DNA of 64,000 bases from the NCBI GenBank assembly GCA_021151695.1, contig JAGKWU010000006.1:124001-188000 (forward strand), read 5' to 3'. Made by a program: the position numbers and the translations under genes. This stretch comes from Cellvibrionaceae bacterium. GTDB lineage: Bacteria; Pseudomonadota; Gammaproteobacteria; Pseudomonadales; Cellvibrionaceae. The notes beneath the pieces are model-generated. The model made no database searches, had not been told where the DNA came from, and was given only the letters and a program-made list of their open reading frames with translations. This document shows, one piece after another, positions 25,623-34,791 of the stretch (its first letter is position 1; each line of letters starts with the position of its first letter).

Positions 25623-26981
25623 CTAGCGCCCCTTATCGCTAAAACTGAGGATATTGCCTGTCGCCGTTACCGCAATAAGCTGGTCGCGAGCCCAGATTGG
25701 CGATGCGATAAAGGAGCCCAGGCTTTTAACATGTTCGGTCTGGGCTTGCAGCTGGACATCCGGGGCATAGAGTTTATCCGTGCGCAAGGTACCGGTTTTA
25801 TCATCGAGGATGTCGTTGATATCAGCCCGCGCCTCTGGCGTTTGGTAGTACCAGAGCTTTTTGCCGGTTGCTTTATCCAAGCCGTAGAGTTCGCCCGCCA
25901 TGGTACCGTAGAAGACAAAACGGTTTTCGACGATGACAGGCGAGGTATAAGTCCACACCTTAGTACCTACACGATAGCGCTCCTGGCCAGTTTTCTTATC
26001 GACAGCGACAAACAAGGCGGTATCCGACGTAGCAAAGTAAAGGTTTTTCTCGTCAACGGCGGCTGTTGACAGCACCCAGCTACCAGCAGCGTCATAGGGC
26101 TTTTCCCACGCCGCCTTGCCATCAGTTTGCTTAAAGGCATACACATGCCCATCGCGCGAACCTATGTAGACATTCTCGCCATCAACCGTTGGCGATGCAG
26201 CCATACCCAGCATGACACCCCATTCATAATCAGTCCCACCCTGGAAATGCCAGGCTTCGCGGCCGGTATTGGCATCTAACGCGTAAAGTTTGGTGTCGTA
26301 AGTGCCCACAAAAATCTTGTCATTGGCATAGACTGGTGAAGAGTGAACAGACTCGCCGGCATCGAACTTCCACACTAATGCGCCTGTTGAAGCGTCTAAC
26401 GCATAGACATGGTGATCACTGCTACCTACGTAAACTTTTCCGTTTTTAACAACCGGCGACGAGAGGTAGAAATCCCACGGATCAGGTATTACCCCCCAAT
26501 CGGGCGACTGACCGTAACTACCCACTATGCCAAAGCGCGCCTCGCCCCCCGTTGCAAAGCGCCACAGTAACTTGCCGCTGGCCAGTTCCAGCGCATTAAA
26601 TTTGCCATCGCGACTCAGGAAATAGACCTTGCCATCAGCGGCGGCGGGCGTTGAGCCTATCCCACCTTCAGCATGGTAAAGCCACAACAGCTTTTTGGTA
26701 TCCAGGTCAAAGCTATACAAATTGCCATTTTCAGCCGCCACCAATAACTGGCGATCGACCACAATAGGCGACGCACTCACTTCGCTATTAAGCGCATATT
26801 GCCAGCTGGGTTTAAGTGGTTTGTTGGTTGGATAGGAAAGGTCCCCGCCAGCCTGGCCTGTGTGTTTTATATCACTCATAAACATGGGCCAATCGCTAGC
26901 GCAACTGGTTTCCGCCAGTAAAACAAGACCAAGACAAGTGATTGATAGCAACTTCTTCATAAATGCTTTTTTTAACGTCAT
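25623..26981 (-). CDS. Secreted PQQ-binding-like beta-propeller protein
   Basis: Protein of about 452 aa with a Sec signal peptide (basic MTLKKAF, then LLSITCLGLVLLAE, cleavage near SCAS). The rest is a chain of seven to eight beta-propeller blades with repeated motifs such as YSFDLDTKKLLW, YALDASTGALVWKFD, YALDANTGREAWHF and YGLDKATGKKLWYYQ. It resembles BamB or quinoprotein propellers but lacks the lipobox of BamB and the extra catalytic features of PQQ dehydrogenases. Role unknown; a periplasmic binding or scaffold function is possible. ATG 26981 is preferred for its GGAG eight bases upstream. It is divergent from xseA. Confidence 0.85.
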   Translation of the reverse strand: MTLKKAFMKKLLSITCLGLVLLAETSCASDWPMFMSDIKHTGQAGGDLSYPTNKPLKPSWQYALNSEVSASPIVVDRQLLVAAENGNLYSFDLDTKKLLWLYHAEGGIGSTPAAADGKVYFLSRDGKFNALELASGKLLWRFATGGEARFGIVGSYGQSPDWGVIPDPWDFYLSSPVVKNGKVYVGSSDHHVYALDASTGALVWKFDAGESVHSSPVYANDKIFVGTYDTKLYALDANTGREAWHFQGGTDYEWGVMLGMAASPTVDGENVYIGSRDGHVYAFKQTDGKAAWEKPYDAAGSWVLSTAAVDEKNLYFATSDTALFVAVDKKTGQERYRVGTKVWTYTSPVIVENRFVFYGTMAGELYGLDKATGKKLWYYQTPEARADINDILDDKTGTLRTDKLYAPDVQLQAQTEHVKSLGSFIASPIWARDQLIAVTATGNILSFSDKGR

Positions 26982-27164
26982 AGGAGTAGCTCCGTTAGTG
27001 GGTGGAAAACCGAGCCTAGCCACGGTATTGAGCAATCCCAACTAAAGCTTCCTGAAGAAAGTTTAAGGCTCGCTTAAGATTAAATTTTCTTTACACATCA
27101 ATAAGATAAGTATATTCACCGCCAAACACTTGGTGACTCAATCGCAATCCCCTAAAATGCCGCC

Positions 27165-28526
27165 ATGACGAATCCCGACCTCTTTACCCAAAACACACCC
27201 GAACGCGAAGTACTGAGCGTCACCCAGCTCAACCGCCGCGCCAAGCAATTGCTGGAAACTCACTTGCCACTTCTCTGGGTCGAAGGCGAGCTGTCCAACG
27301 TATCCATTCCCTCCTCCGGCCATTGGTATTTCACGCTCAAAGACCAGGATGCCCAGGTGCGTTGCGCCATGTTCCGCAACCGCAATATGACGGTGCGCTT
27401 TCGCCCGCAGCAAGGCCAGCATGTGCTGATCCGCGCCCGCGTTAGCCTTTACGAGGGACGCGGCGATTACCAAATCATCGTTGAACATATGGAAGAGGCC
27501 GGTGCCGGCGCACTCCACCGGGCGTTTGATCAGCTGAAAGCCAAGCTTGAACAAGAAGGTTTATTCAGCCCCCAATTCAAAAAGCCTTTACCGCCGATCC
27601 CCAAGCATATAGCGGTGATCACTTCGCCCACCGGCGCTGCCATTCGCGACATACTCCATGTACTGGAGCGCCGTTTTGCCAACATCCCGGTGACCGTGAT
27701 TCCCGTAGCAGTTCAAGGGAAAGAAGCCGCACCGCAAATCGTACGGGCCATCGAGCTGGCCAATCGGGCTGGCTTGTTTGATGTGGTGATTCTCGGCCGT
27801 GGTGGCGGCTCGCTGGAAGATCTTTGGCCCTTTAATGAAGAGGCTGTCGCCCGCGCTATTTTTGCCAGCCAACTGCCCATCGTGAGCGCCGTTGGCCACG
27901 AAGTGGATTTCACCATTGCGGATTTTGTTGCGGATTTGCGCGCACCAACGCCTTCAGCGGCTGCAGAGATAGTCACACCCGACGGCGAAGCCTGGCTGGA
28001 TAAATTTATCGGTTTTGAAGTACTGCTTGAAGAGATCATGCAACGCAAACTTGAGCAACTCGGTCAAAAGCTTAAGTGGCTGCGCAGCCGGTTGCGTCAT
28101 CCAAAAGAGAAATTGGAACAACAAGCCCAGCGCCTGGACAACCTAGAATTACGACTCAAAGCCAATATTGAGCGCCAGTTGGAGCGTCGTCGCAACCGAT
28201 TGAATACCTTGGTAATTCGCCAAAAACCGCTGCATCCTGAAGTCAAACTGGCGCAACTGAAACAGCGTTTCCTGCTCGCCCAACAGCAATTGCTGCGCTC
28301 CCAACGCGCCAGTATGACCGAGCGTCAGCAACGCTTTAACGCGGCAGTGCGCATGCTGAATACCTTGAGCCCCCTTAATACCCTGGAGCGGGGTTATGCG
28401 TTGGTGACCGATACCAATACCCAAACGCCCATTACCAGCCTAAGTCAGGTCAAGGTCGGGGATAAGGTAAAAACCCGCCTGGCAGATGGGGAATTTGTGT
28501 CCCTGGTGGAATCTACCCAGAAATAG
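27165..28526 (+). CDS. xseA: Exodeoxyribonuclease VII large subunit
   Basis: Protein of 453 aa (E. coli 456). The N-terminal OB-fold (about residues 15-110, LWVEGELSNVSIPSSGHWYF), the catalytic domain with ITSPTGAAIRDILHVL and GRGGGSLEDLWPFNEE, and the long coiled-coil C-terminus are all present. With XseB it degrades single-stranded DNA from either end into oligonucleotides. xseB is not adjacent. The TPP riboswitch begins about 45 bp after its stop. Confidence 0.97.
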   Translation: MTNPDLFTQNTPEREVLSVTQLNRRAKQLLETHLPLLWVEGELSNVSIPSSGHWYFTLKDQDAQVRCAMFRNRNMTVRFRPQQGQHVLIRARVSLYEGRGDYQIIVEHMEEAGAGALHRAFDQLKAKLEQEGLFSPQFKKPLPPIPKHIAVITSPTGAAIRDILHVLERRFANIPVTVIPVAVQGKEAAPQIVRAIELANRAGLFDVVILGRGGGSLEDLWPFNEEAVARAIFASQLPIVSAVGHEVDFTIADFVADLRAPTPSAAAEIVTPDGEAWLDKFIGFEVLLEEIMQRKLEQLGQKLKWLRSRLRHPKEKLEQQAQRLDNLELRLKANIERQLERRRNRLNTLVIRQKPLHPEVKLAQLKQRFLLAQQQLLRSQRASMTERQQRFNAAVRMLNTLSPLNTLERGYALVTDTNTQTPITSLSQVKVGDKVKTRLADGEFVSLVESTQK

Positions 28527-28573
28527 ACTTCTCAATTGCACTCGGGCGCCGCTCCCAGTATATTGGCGCCTTT

Positions 28574-28679
28574 CTTGTCGGAGCGCCTTGGTGTCCATGT
28601 TTTTGGGCATACGGAGGCTGAGATGGGTTCGGCCCAATCCGTAGAACCTGATCAGGTTGAGACCTGCGGAGGGAACAAG
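28574..28679 (+). ncRNA. TPP riboswitch (THI element)
   Basis: The thi-box core is clear: CTGAGA at 28618-28623, then GAACCTGATCAGGTT (about 28644-28658) and ACCTGCGGAGGGAACAAGG up to 28680, the pattern of the E. coli thiC leader. Helices can be drawn: P1 28574-28578 with 28675-28679, P2 28579-28582 with 28638-28641, and a P3 arm from CCT (28586-28588) to AGG (28615-28617) holding TGTCC/GGGCA. TPP binding should turn down the thiO-thiS-thiG genes that follow. Confidence 0.95.
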
Positions 28680-28709
28680 GGCCGCCTTTCTTTTCGCCCC
28701 CCCTTCCCC

Positions 28710-28729
28710 GCCTCAACTAACGCTGAGGC
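28710..28729 (+). promoter_or_regulatory. Hairpin covering the thiO Shine-Dalgarno (riboswitch expression platform)
   Basis: GCCTCA (28710-28715) is the exact complement of TGAGGC (28724-28729), with an 8-nt loop. The GAGG of the thiO SD lies inside the second arm, four bases before the ATG at 28733. This is the expected layout for translational control by the upstream TPP aptamer. Confidence 0.7.
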
Positions 28730-28732
28730 TTA

Positions 28733-29836
28733 ATGAATACCAACACTCCCAAACATATTGCGATTGCCGGTGCCGGTTTGCTGGGGCGTTTGCTCGCCTG
28801 GCAGTTGTTGTCCCGTGGCTGCAGAGTGGTGATATTTGAGGCGGGGGATTTTCATCAGCCCAAACCTGACAATCGTGCAGCCGCTTTTACCGCCGCCGGT
28901 ATGATTGCGCCTTTGAGTGAGGCGGTGGTTTCCGATGCGAATATCTACCGCATGGGGCTTTACGCCTTGCAGCAGTGGCCGCGTTGGTTGGCAGAACTGG
29001 GTGGCTGCGCCGAATCTTTATTTTTCCAACACGGCAGCTTGGCCATTGCCCATCCGCAGGACTTCAGCGAGCTGGAGCAATTTGAGCGCGAGCTGCGTTA
29101 CGTCATCCCCGAGTGCAAAGGCTACCACCGCCTTAACCAACGCCAGATCCAGGAACTGGAGCCAGATTTAAATCCGAATTTCGCAGAAGGATTATTTCTC
29201 GCCGAGGAAGGTCACCTGCACAATCGCGAACTAATGAAACTGCTGGGCGAAAAAATTATCGCGTTGGGCGGCGATGTGCGCGAACACAAACCCGTTGAGG
29301 TTTTTGCGGGAAAAATCCGTGGCGAAAATATCAATGAAAATTTTGATCTGGTCATTGATTGTCGCGGGCTTGGTGCAAAAAGCCAGCAACCGCAATTGCG
29401 CGGCGTTCGAGGTGAGACGTTGCATGTAGAGACAAAAGAAATTCGCTTGCAGCGCCCTGTACGTTTGATGCATCCGCGCTACCAGCTCTACATAGTGCCG
29501 AAACCCAACAACAAGTTCATCATAGGTGCGACGCAAATTGAAAGCGAAGATCGCTCGCCCATGACACTGCAGTCTTCACTGGAATTGAGCAGCGCGCTCT
29601 ATACATTGTCGCCCGCATTTGCCGAAGCACGCATTCTCGAAATGGATGTGAATTTGCGTCCGGCTTATATGGATAATTTGCCGCATATTATTAGCGAGGA
29701 AGGATTGATTACTGCTAATGGATTATTTCGCCATGGCTATTTGTTGGCACCGGCGGTGGTGGAGCATGTATTGGAACGGATTTACGGAACGAGTCCAAAC
29801 ACTTTGGACGATTTTTACATTTCGTCATTCCCGTAG
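28733..29836 (+). CDS. thiO: Glycine oxidase ThiO (FAD-dependent)
   Basis: Protein of 367 aa of the DAO family. The FAD-binding GAGLLGRLLAWQLLSRG is near residues 13-29, followed by AAGMIAPLSE, which is typical for ThiO, and a late FRHGYLLAP segment. It oxidises glycine to the imine needed for the thiazole ring of thiamine under aerobic conditions. It is the first gene after the TPP riboswitch. Its last codons are formed by one arm of a palindromic repeat (from 29823), so the C-terminal residues SFP and the stop codon may derive from that insertion. Confidence 0.93.
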   Translation: MNTNTPKHIAIAGAGLLGRLLAWQLLSRGCRVVIFEAGDFHQPKPDNRAAAFTAAGMIAPLSEAVVSDANIYRMGLYALQQWPRWLAELGGCAESLFFQHGSLAIAHPQDFSELEQFERELRYVIPECKGYHRLNQRQIQELEPDLNPNFAEGLFLAEEGHLHNRELMKLLGEKIIALGGDVREHKPVEVFAGKIRGENINENFDLVIDCRGLGAKSQQPQLRGVRGETLHVETKEIRLQRPVRLMHPRYQLYIVPKPNNKFIIGATQIESEDRSPMTLQSSLELSSALYTLSPAFAEARILEMDVNLRPAYMDNLPHIISEEGLITANGLFRHGYLLAPAVVEHVLERIYGTSPNTLDDFYISSFP

Positions 29837-29900
29837 GGAATCCAGCGTGGTTTTTGTAAGTCACTGGAGCCCCTGCGGGGGCGCCCGGCCAGGGATGACG
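29823..29900. repeat. REP-like palindromic element, copy 1 (thiO-thiS)
   Basis: The left arm CGTCATTCCCGTAGGGAATC begins at 29823 inside thiO and the right arm ends ...GGGATGACG at 29900. The right arm holds an extra GC-rich stretch. Same family as the element at 49390-49456; sequences of this type (CGTCATTCCCG...ATCCAG) are widespread intergenic palindromes in bacteria. As RNA it would fold into a long hairpin between thiO and thiS. Confidence 0.8.
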
Positions 29901-29950
29901 ACTTCCTACTAAATTAGGTCTTTGGGCAACGTCTAGCCGCTTATTAAATT

Positions 29951-30154
29951 ATGATCAATATCAGCCTGAACAACGAACCCTGTCAAATGGCAGCCGCTAC
30001 ATTGCTGAGCGACGCCATAGTGCAATGGGGTTTTGGTGAAACCAAAGTCGCCGTGGCCATTAATGGTGAGTTTGTCCCCCGCTCCACTTACAGCCAACGC
30101 CAACTATGCGACGGCGACCAGATAGATATAGTTAAACCTGTGGGAGGCGGCTAA
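29951..30154 (+). CDS. thiS: Sulfur carrier protein ThiS
   Basis: Small protein of 67 aa, ubiquitin-like fold, ending in the required Gly-Gly (VKPVGGG; the terminal glycine is converted to thiocarboxylate). The VAVAINGEFVPRS segment is typical. It donates sulfur to ThiG for thiazole synthesis. thiG begins 2 bp after its stop, so the two are translationally linked. No strong SD is visible, and the palindrome upstream separates it from thiO. Confidence 0.95.
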   Translation: MINISLNNEPCQMAAATLLSDAIVQWGFGETKVAVAINGEFVPRSTYSQRQLCDGDQIDIVKPVGGG

Positions 30155-30156
30155 TC

Positions 30157-30957
30157 ATGGCACACACAAAACCTGAAAAAGATTTCACACTTTATGGAGA
30201 AACATTCTCCAGCCGTTTCTTGCTAGGCACTGCGCTCTACGCATCACCACAATTAATGCGCGATTCGATTGTGCAATCGCGTACAGAAATTGTGACGCTG
30301 GGATTGCGCCGTCAAAACCCTGCCGACAGATCTGGCGATGCCATCTGGCAATACATTCAAGAGAGTGGTTGTCGTTTGCTGCCAAATACAGCCGGTTGCA
30401 AATCGGTTAAAGAGGCTGTGACGCTGGCAGAAATGTCGCGCGAGATTTTTGATACTGACTGGATCAAACTCGAAGTGGTTGGCGATGATTACAATCTGCA
30501 ACCTGATCCTTTTGGTTTGGTAGAAGCATCTGAAATCCTGATTAAAAAGGGTTTCAAAGTACTGCCCTACTGCACCGACGATTTGATCCTGTGCAAGCGT
30601 TTGCTCGACGCAGGTTGCGAGGTACTTATGCCCTGGGGAGCCCCCATTGGCACCGGCCAGGGTTTATTAAATCGCTATAACCTGCGCACGCTGCGCGAAC
30701 GCATTAAAGATGTGCCTATGATTATAGACGCGGGATTAGGTGCTCCGTCACAAGCTGCAGAAGCAATGGAAATGGGATTCGATGGAATTTTATTGAATAC
30801 AGCGGTAGCCAAAGCTCACAACCCACCATTAATGGCCGAAGCATTTGCCGACGCCATTGATGCGGGTAGAAAAGCATACAAAGCCGGCCTGATGCAAAAG
30901 CGCCAAACCGCCAGCCCAAGCACCCCGACAATTGGGCAGCCTTTCTGGCATCAATAA
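30157..30957 (+). CDS. thiG: Thiazole synthase ThiG
   Basis: Protein of 266 aa with a TIM barrel. It joins 1-deoxy-xylulose 5-phosphate, the imine from ThiO and ThiS-thiocarboxylate sulfur into the thiazole phosphate of thiamine. The Schiff-base lysine is in DWIKLEVVGD (about residue 108), with the phosphate-binding GAPIGTGQGL, GLGAPSQAAEAM and GILLNTAVAKA. GGAGG lies before the ATG. It ends the thi unit, which lacks thiC, thiD and thiE; thiE/thiC must be elsewhere. Confidence 0.97.
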   Translation: MAHTKPEKDFTLYGETFSSRFLLGTALYASPQLMRDSIVQSRTEIVTLGLRRQNPADRSGDAIWQYIQESGCRLLPNTAGCKSVKEAVTLAEMSREIFDTDWIKLEVVGDDYNLQPDPFGLVEASEILIKKGFKVLPYCTDDLILCKRLLDAGCEVLMPWGAPIGTGQGLLNRYNLRTLRERIKDVPMIIDAGLGAPSQAAEAMEMGFDGILLNTAVAKAHNPPLMAEAFADAIDAGRKAYKAGLMQKRQTASPSTPTIGQPFWHQ

Positions 30958-30979
30958 TTACCCCTCCCACCCCAAAAGA

Positions 30980-31006
30980 AAAAGAGCAGCCACCGGCTGC
31001 TCTTTT
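30980..31006. terminator. Bidirectional terminator between thiG and the HD-GYP gene
   Basis: A perfect 12-bp stem (30980-30991 with 30995-31006) and 3-nt loop, with A-run on the left and T-run on the right, between two convergent genes. Confidence 0.88.
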
Positions 31007-31011
31007 AATTA

Positions 31012-32355
31012 TCAAATCATAAATTCTTTCGCCTGTTCCAGTGCTTCCGCGAGCACCGCTTTTATCTCCCGTCGTTTGAACGGATTTGAATCCAGATAAA
31101 GACGAATCATACGATTCAACCGCTGCAAATGAAAAATAATTTCATGGTGCTGCACATGGGCTTTTTCAATTTGGCGATAAGCATCTGTGTCGGCGTGAAC
31201 GTCGACGTGCTGTAACCACTCCAGCGTTTGAGGATCAAAAATCCCCGAGCCTTTAATAGAGCTGGAAAGATGCAACATAATATTTTGCACCGAGTGCAAT
31301 TGGCGGTCACCGTGAGTAAAGCCAATATTCAACAAGCTATCGCGTAAAATTTCAAACCAGGATTTCAAACGGCCATTGGTTTGCAATAACTCGGTAATAA
31401 ACTGTGGCAACTCATCGCCGGAGATAACATTCTTAAATGGCATCTGGCTGCGGCGCCAGATAGTAGCAAGAATTTCACCGTGGCGATAAAAATAGGCTGG
31501 CGCATTCATCTGGATCACTGGAATGACTTCGCGCCAGTTGTGATGTTTAAAACGATTGTGATAAATCGCAATGATAGAGTCAGATAGCCCGACAATTTTT
31601 CCGGCGTAACTTAATTCTGCTTCAACCTTGCCCAGAGGATATCCTGTACCGTCGCAGCGCTCATGATGCTCAAACACAGCTTCAACCACTTCGTGCGGCA
31701 TATCTGGCATGCGCAACACTAGCTGTTTGCCGATGTGAACATGGCTTTGGATATGTCGCCAATCTTCGGCGGTCAACGGCGTTTTTTTATCGAGCACGGC
31801 CTGATTAATATGCAACATGCCTATATCGTGACTCAATGCCGACAGGAACACATCCGCACAACCGCGCTCGCTAAAACGCATTTCGCGCGCGATGATAGTA
31901 GAAAACCAGGCGCAATAAAGGGTACGTAAATAAAGCTCAGGCATGGCAACAGCCATAACGCTGAGCTTTTGTTTAAGCAGGCGGTAGTGACCGTAATGAG
32001 GGATAAAGTTTTCAATAAGCCCGGCTATATCCTGGTGCTCATTGAGTGACAGTAAAAGCGGATCATCATTCATGACCGCCAGCAAATCATGGCGCAACCT
32101 TTCGACATCTATCTCGCGCTCAAAACGCACGCATCCCTCAATAGCACGGCGCAAATGGCCGGCCAATAAAACACTGGCCAATTCCGGCGTTATTGGTGCA
32201 CCACGTTTAATCAGTATTGCGCCTTGCACACCATGGATATCTTCACTGGCCGTAATGCCATAAGTACTGGCCGCTGATGCCATGCGAATAAAATAGGCAT
32301 CAAGGACATGAGCATCGTAAGCGGCGAGCTTATTGTGGGAGACCAGTCGTAGCAT
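31012..32355 (-). CDS. HD-GYP domain protein, probable c-di-GMP phosphodiesterase
   Basis: Protein of 447 aa, no membrane segments. An N-terminal helical part of about 130 residues has no domain I recognise. The HD-GYP core lies at about 135-300, with HDIGM at 176-180 and HHERCDGTGYP at 230-240, so the metal-binding HD and the GYP motif are present. The usual HDIGK lysine is Met180, which may affect catalysis. A helical C-terminal region of about 140 residues follows. Members hydrolyse c-di-GMP to pGpG or GMP. It lies downstream of the AEC transporter and der on the same strand. Confidence 0.87.
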   Translation of the reverse strand: MLRLVSHNKLAAYDAHVLDAYFIRMASAASTYGITASEDIHGVQGAILIKRGAPITPELASVLLAGHLRRAIEGCVRFEREIDVERLRHDLLAVMNDDPLLLSLNEHQDIAGLIENFIPHYGHYRLLKQKLSVMAVAMPELYLRTLYCAWFSTIIAREMRFSERGCADVFLSALSHDIGMLHINQAVLDKKTPLTAEDWRHIQSHVHIGKQLVLRMPDMPHEVVEAVFEHHERCDGTGYPLGKVEAELSYAGKIVGLSDSIIAIYHNRFKHHNWREVIPVIQMNAPAYFYRHGEILATIWRRSQMPFKNVISGDELPQFITELLQTNGRLKSWFEILRDSLLNIGFTHGDRQLHSVQNIMLHLSSSIKGSGIFDPQTLEWLQHVDVHADTDAYRQIEKAHVQHHEIIFHLQRLNRMIRLYLDSNPFKRREIKAVLAEALEQAKEFMI

Positions 32356-32384
32356 ATCTATTCACAGTCATGTTGAGCTCGCTT

Positions 32385-33278
32385 TTATAGTAATTGTCTC
32401 CAGGCCCACACACTGAATAGCGACAGCAGCAAGCTATAACCCACCAGACTGGATGCCAGACGCGGCGCCAATTGGTAATTAATTGCCAGCACTCCCGCTG
32501 AAATCATTGCCGGCATGGCAGCCTCCAATACCACCACCTGCGCAGCCAAATTGTGTATGCCTAACAGTTGCAACAGAAGCCAGGCCAGCAAAGGCGTCAA
32601 CACCAGTGTTGCCACCAACCCGAACAGCAGGGGCGATAATATTTCGCGCTCCAGCCGCAGGCGCCATTGCAAACCTACGGCCACCATAACAACAGGTACA
32701 AGTGTATATGAAATTCGCTGCAATGCACTGCCCAGCCACTCAGGGTATGGCATAGGTAAACTGATAAATGCCAGTAGCAAGGCAATAAATGGCGGGAACG
32801 AGGCTATTACTTGGGCCAGCTTTTTCCACGAGGTAGCACCGCCGCTGTAGTAAGCCGCCACAAAACTGCCGAGGGTATTGAGCGCAATAAAAGTACCAAA
32901 CTGATCGTAAAGAATAGCGTAGGGAACTGCATCCTTACCCAACAGAGCCTCAACCAGGGGAATCCCCAAAAAGCCGGTATTCCCCAGGGGAACCGTGAGC
33001 ATAAGTGCACCCGTAATCGCCCGCGACCAACCCGCGTAACGCGCCACGCACCATACGAGCACGCCACTGGAAAACATCATCAACCAGGCAGATACCACGG
33101 GCAAAATAGCGCGGCTATCTATAGTGAGATGATGTATTTCAATCAAAATCAGCGCCGGTAGCGCGACGTAGATAACGTAGGTATTTAGCGATAAGGCGAG
33201 GGATTCTGGCAGCCGGCGATGTTTTTGCAACGCCAGCCCTATCGCCAGACATAGAAGAATGAGGATGAGATTATTCAT
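32385..33278 (-). CDS. AEC (auxin efflux carrier-like) family transporter
   Basis: Membrane protein of 297 aa with about ten hydrophobic segments. The first helix LILILLCLAIGLALQKH and the middle PLGNTGFLGIPLVEALLG (conserved Asn-Thr-Gly segment) are typical of the AEC/BART family, which moves small organic anions such as malate or malonate. The substrate is unknown. It starts 44 bp after der and ends 29 bp before the HD-GYP gene, so the three may share a transcript. Confidence 0.88.
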   Translation of the reverse strand: MNNLILILLCLAIGLALQKHRRLPESLALSLNTYVIYVALPALILIEIHHLTIDSRAILPVVSAWLMMFSSGVLVWCVARYAGWSRAITGALMLTVPLGNTGFLGIPLVEALLGKDAVPYAILYDQFGTFIALNTLGSFVAAYYSGGATSWKKLAQVIASFPPFIALLLAFISLPMPYPEWLGSALQRISYTLVPVVMVAVGLQWRLRLEREILSPLLFGLVATLVLTPLLAWLLLQLLGIHNLAAQVVVLEAAMPAMISAGVLAINYQLAPRLASSLVGYSLLLSLFSVWAWRQLL

Positions 33279-33322
33279 GGCAGAAAAGGCTATTTCCGCT
33301 AATCACAACGGCAACAGACAAA

Positions 33323-34717
33323 CTATTTTTTCTTACCTTGATGTGCATTTTCTTTACGACGCATGTTAATGAACTCACGTTGAGTCATTTTCTTTTTGCG
33401 CTCGGAGTAAGGGTTATCAGTAGTGCGGTATTCGATGCGAATTGGTGTACCGTGCAAATCCAGTACACGACGGAAAGTTTTTTCCAGATATTTGGTGTAA
33501 TGACCGGGAATATCATCCGTCTGGTTACCGTGGATTACAACAATAGGAGGATTATGCCCGCCGGGATGCGCGTAGCGCAGCTTGATACGGCGCCCCTGAA
33601 TCATAGGCGGTTGATGCTCACGCACTGCATCTTCAAGAATTCGAGTCAGATAATTTGTCGAGAACTTATCCGTCGCTGAACGGTATGCATCTTCTATCGA
33701 CTTATAGAGATTGCCCACGCCCGTGCCGTGAAGTGCAGAGATGAAATGAATATTGGCAAAATCCACAAAGCGTAGGCGACGTTCGATTTCATTGCGCACA
33801 TATTGTTTGTGCGCATCATCCAAACCATCCCACTTATTCAGTGCAATCACCAGCGCACGTCCAGCATCAATGGTAGAGCCCATCAGGTGCAGGTCTTGCT
33901 CTACCACCCCTTCACTGGCATCCATCACTAATACCACCACATTGGCGTCGCTGATGGCTTGCATGGTTTTTACGATCGAAAATTTTTCGACCGCCAGATC
34001 AATATTTTTACGGCGGCGCACACCCGCGGTGTCAATCAAGGTATAGGGTTTACCAAAGCGCTCGTAATTTATATAGATGCTGTCGCGCGTAGTGCCCGGC
34101 TGATCGTAAACTACGACGCGGTCTTCGCCGAGCAAACGGTTCACCAGCGTAGATTTACCCACGTTGGGACGACCAACGATGGCAATTTTAATTCCCGACG
34201 CAACTTCTTCTGGCTCGCCCTCAAATTCGGGAACTTCGGCCAGCACGTCTTCCATCATGGATTTAACGCCGCGACCATGAGTCGCTGTGGTTGCAAAAAT
34301 TTCTCCCAGGCCCAATTCATAAAAAGGCGCGAGAGCCATATCCGGGTCCATACCATCAATTTTGTTGGCGACCAGATAGGTTTTTTTATTGTTAACGCGC
34401 AGATGCTTGGCAATCATGTGATCCGCCGGCATAAGGCCAGCACGACTGTCGACAATAAATAACACTATGTCGGCCTCTTCAATCGCCAGTAACGATTGGC
34501 CGGCCATGGCACTATCAATGCCCTCTTCTTCGCCGCTGATACCGCCGGTATCTATCACAATAAAACGGCGTTCTTCAAAGGTACCTTCACCGTATTTGCG
34601 GTCGCGTGTCAGCCCCGGATAGTCGGCAACCAGCGCATCGCGGCTGCGCGTGAGGCGATTGAACAGAGTGGATTTACCAACGTTGGGACGACCAACGAGC
34701 GCAATAACAGGAATCAT
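33323..34717 (-). CDS. der: GTPase Der (EngA), ribosome assembly
   Basis: Protein of 464 aa with two GTPase domains in tandem, the Der signature. Domain 1 has GRPNVGKSTLFNRL (about residues 8-21), DTGG and NKID; domain 2 has GRPNVGKSTLVNRL (about 184-197), DTAGVRRR and NKWD. A KH-like domain (about 365-440) and a basic tail (KENAHQGKKK) end the protein. It is essential for 50S ribosome maturation. The gene lies downstream of bamB with a hairpin terminator between. Confidence 0.98.
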   Translation of the reverse strand: MIPVIALVGRPNVGKSTLFNRLTRSRDALVADYPGLTRDRKYGEGTFEERRFIVIDTGGISGEEEGIDSAMAGQSLLAIEEADIVLFIVDSRAGLMPADHMIAKHLRVNNKKTYLVANKIDGMDPDMALAPFYELGLGEIFATTATHGRGVKSMMEDVLAEVPEFEGEPEEVASGIKIAIVGRPNVGKSTLVNRLLGEDRVVVYDQPGTTRDSIYINYERFGKPYTLIDTAGVRRRKNIDLAVEKFSIVKTMQAISDANVVVLVMDASEGVVEQDLHLMGSTIDAGRALVIALNKWDGLDDAHKQYVRNEIERRLRFVDFANIHFISALHGTGVGNLYKSIEDAYRSATDKFSTNYLTRILEDAVREHQPPMIQGRRIKLRYAHPGGHNPPIVVIHGNQTDDIPGHYTKYLEKTFRRVLDLHGTPIRIEYRTTDNPYSERKKKMTQREFINMRRKENAHQGKKK

Positions 34718-34791
34718 AATAAAGACATCAATTAATTAAACAGCGAGGCTTTGGGTCATTGTTTCATGATAGACGAAAAGACTTGGGCCAC

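Noticed and set aside
28536..28839. Small open frames across the leader of thiO
   Set aside because: They cover the TPP aptamer, which explains the sequence.
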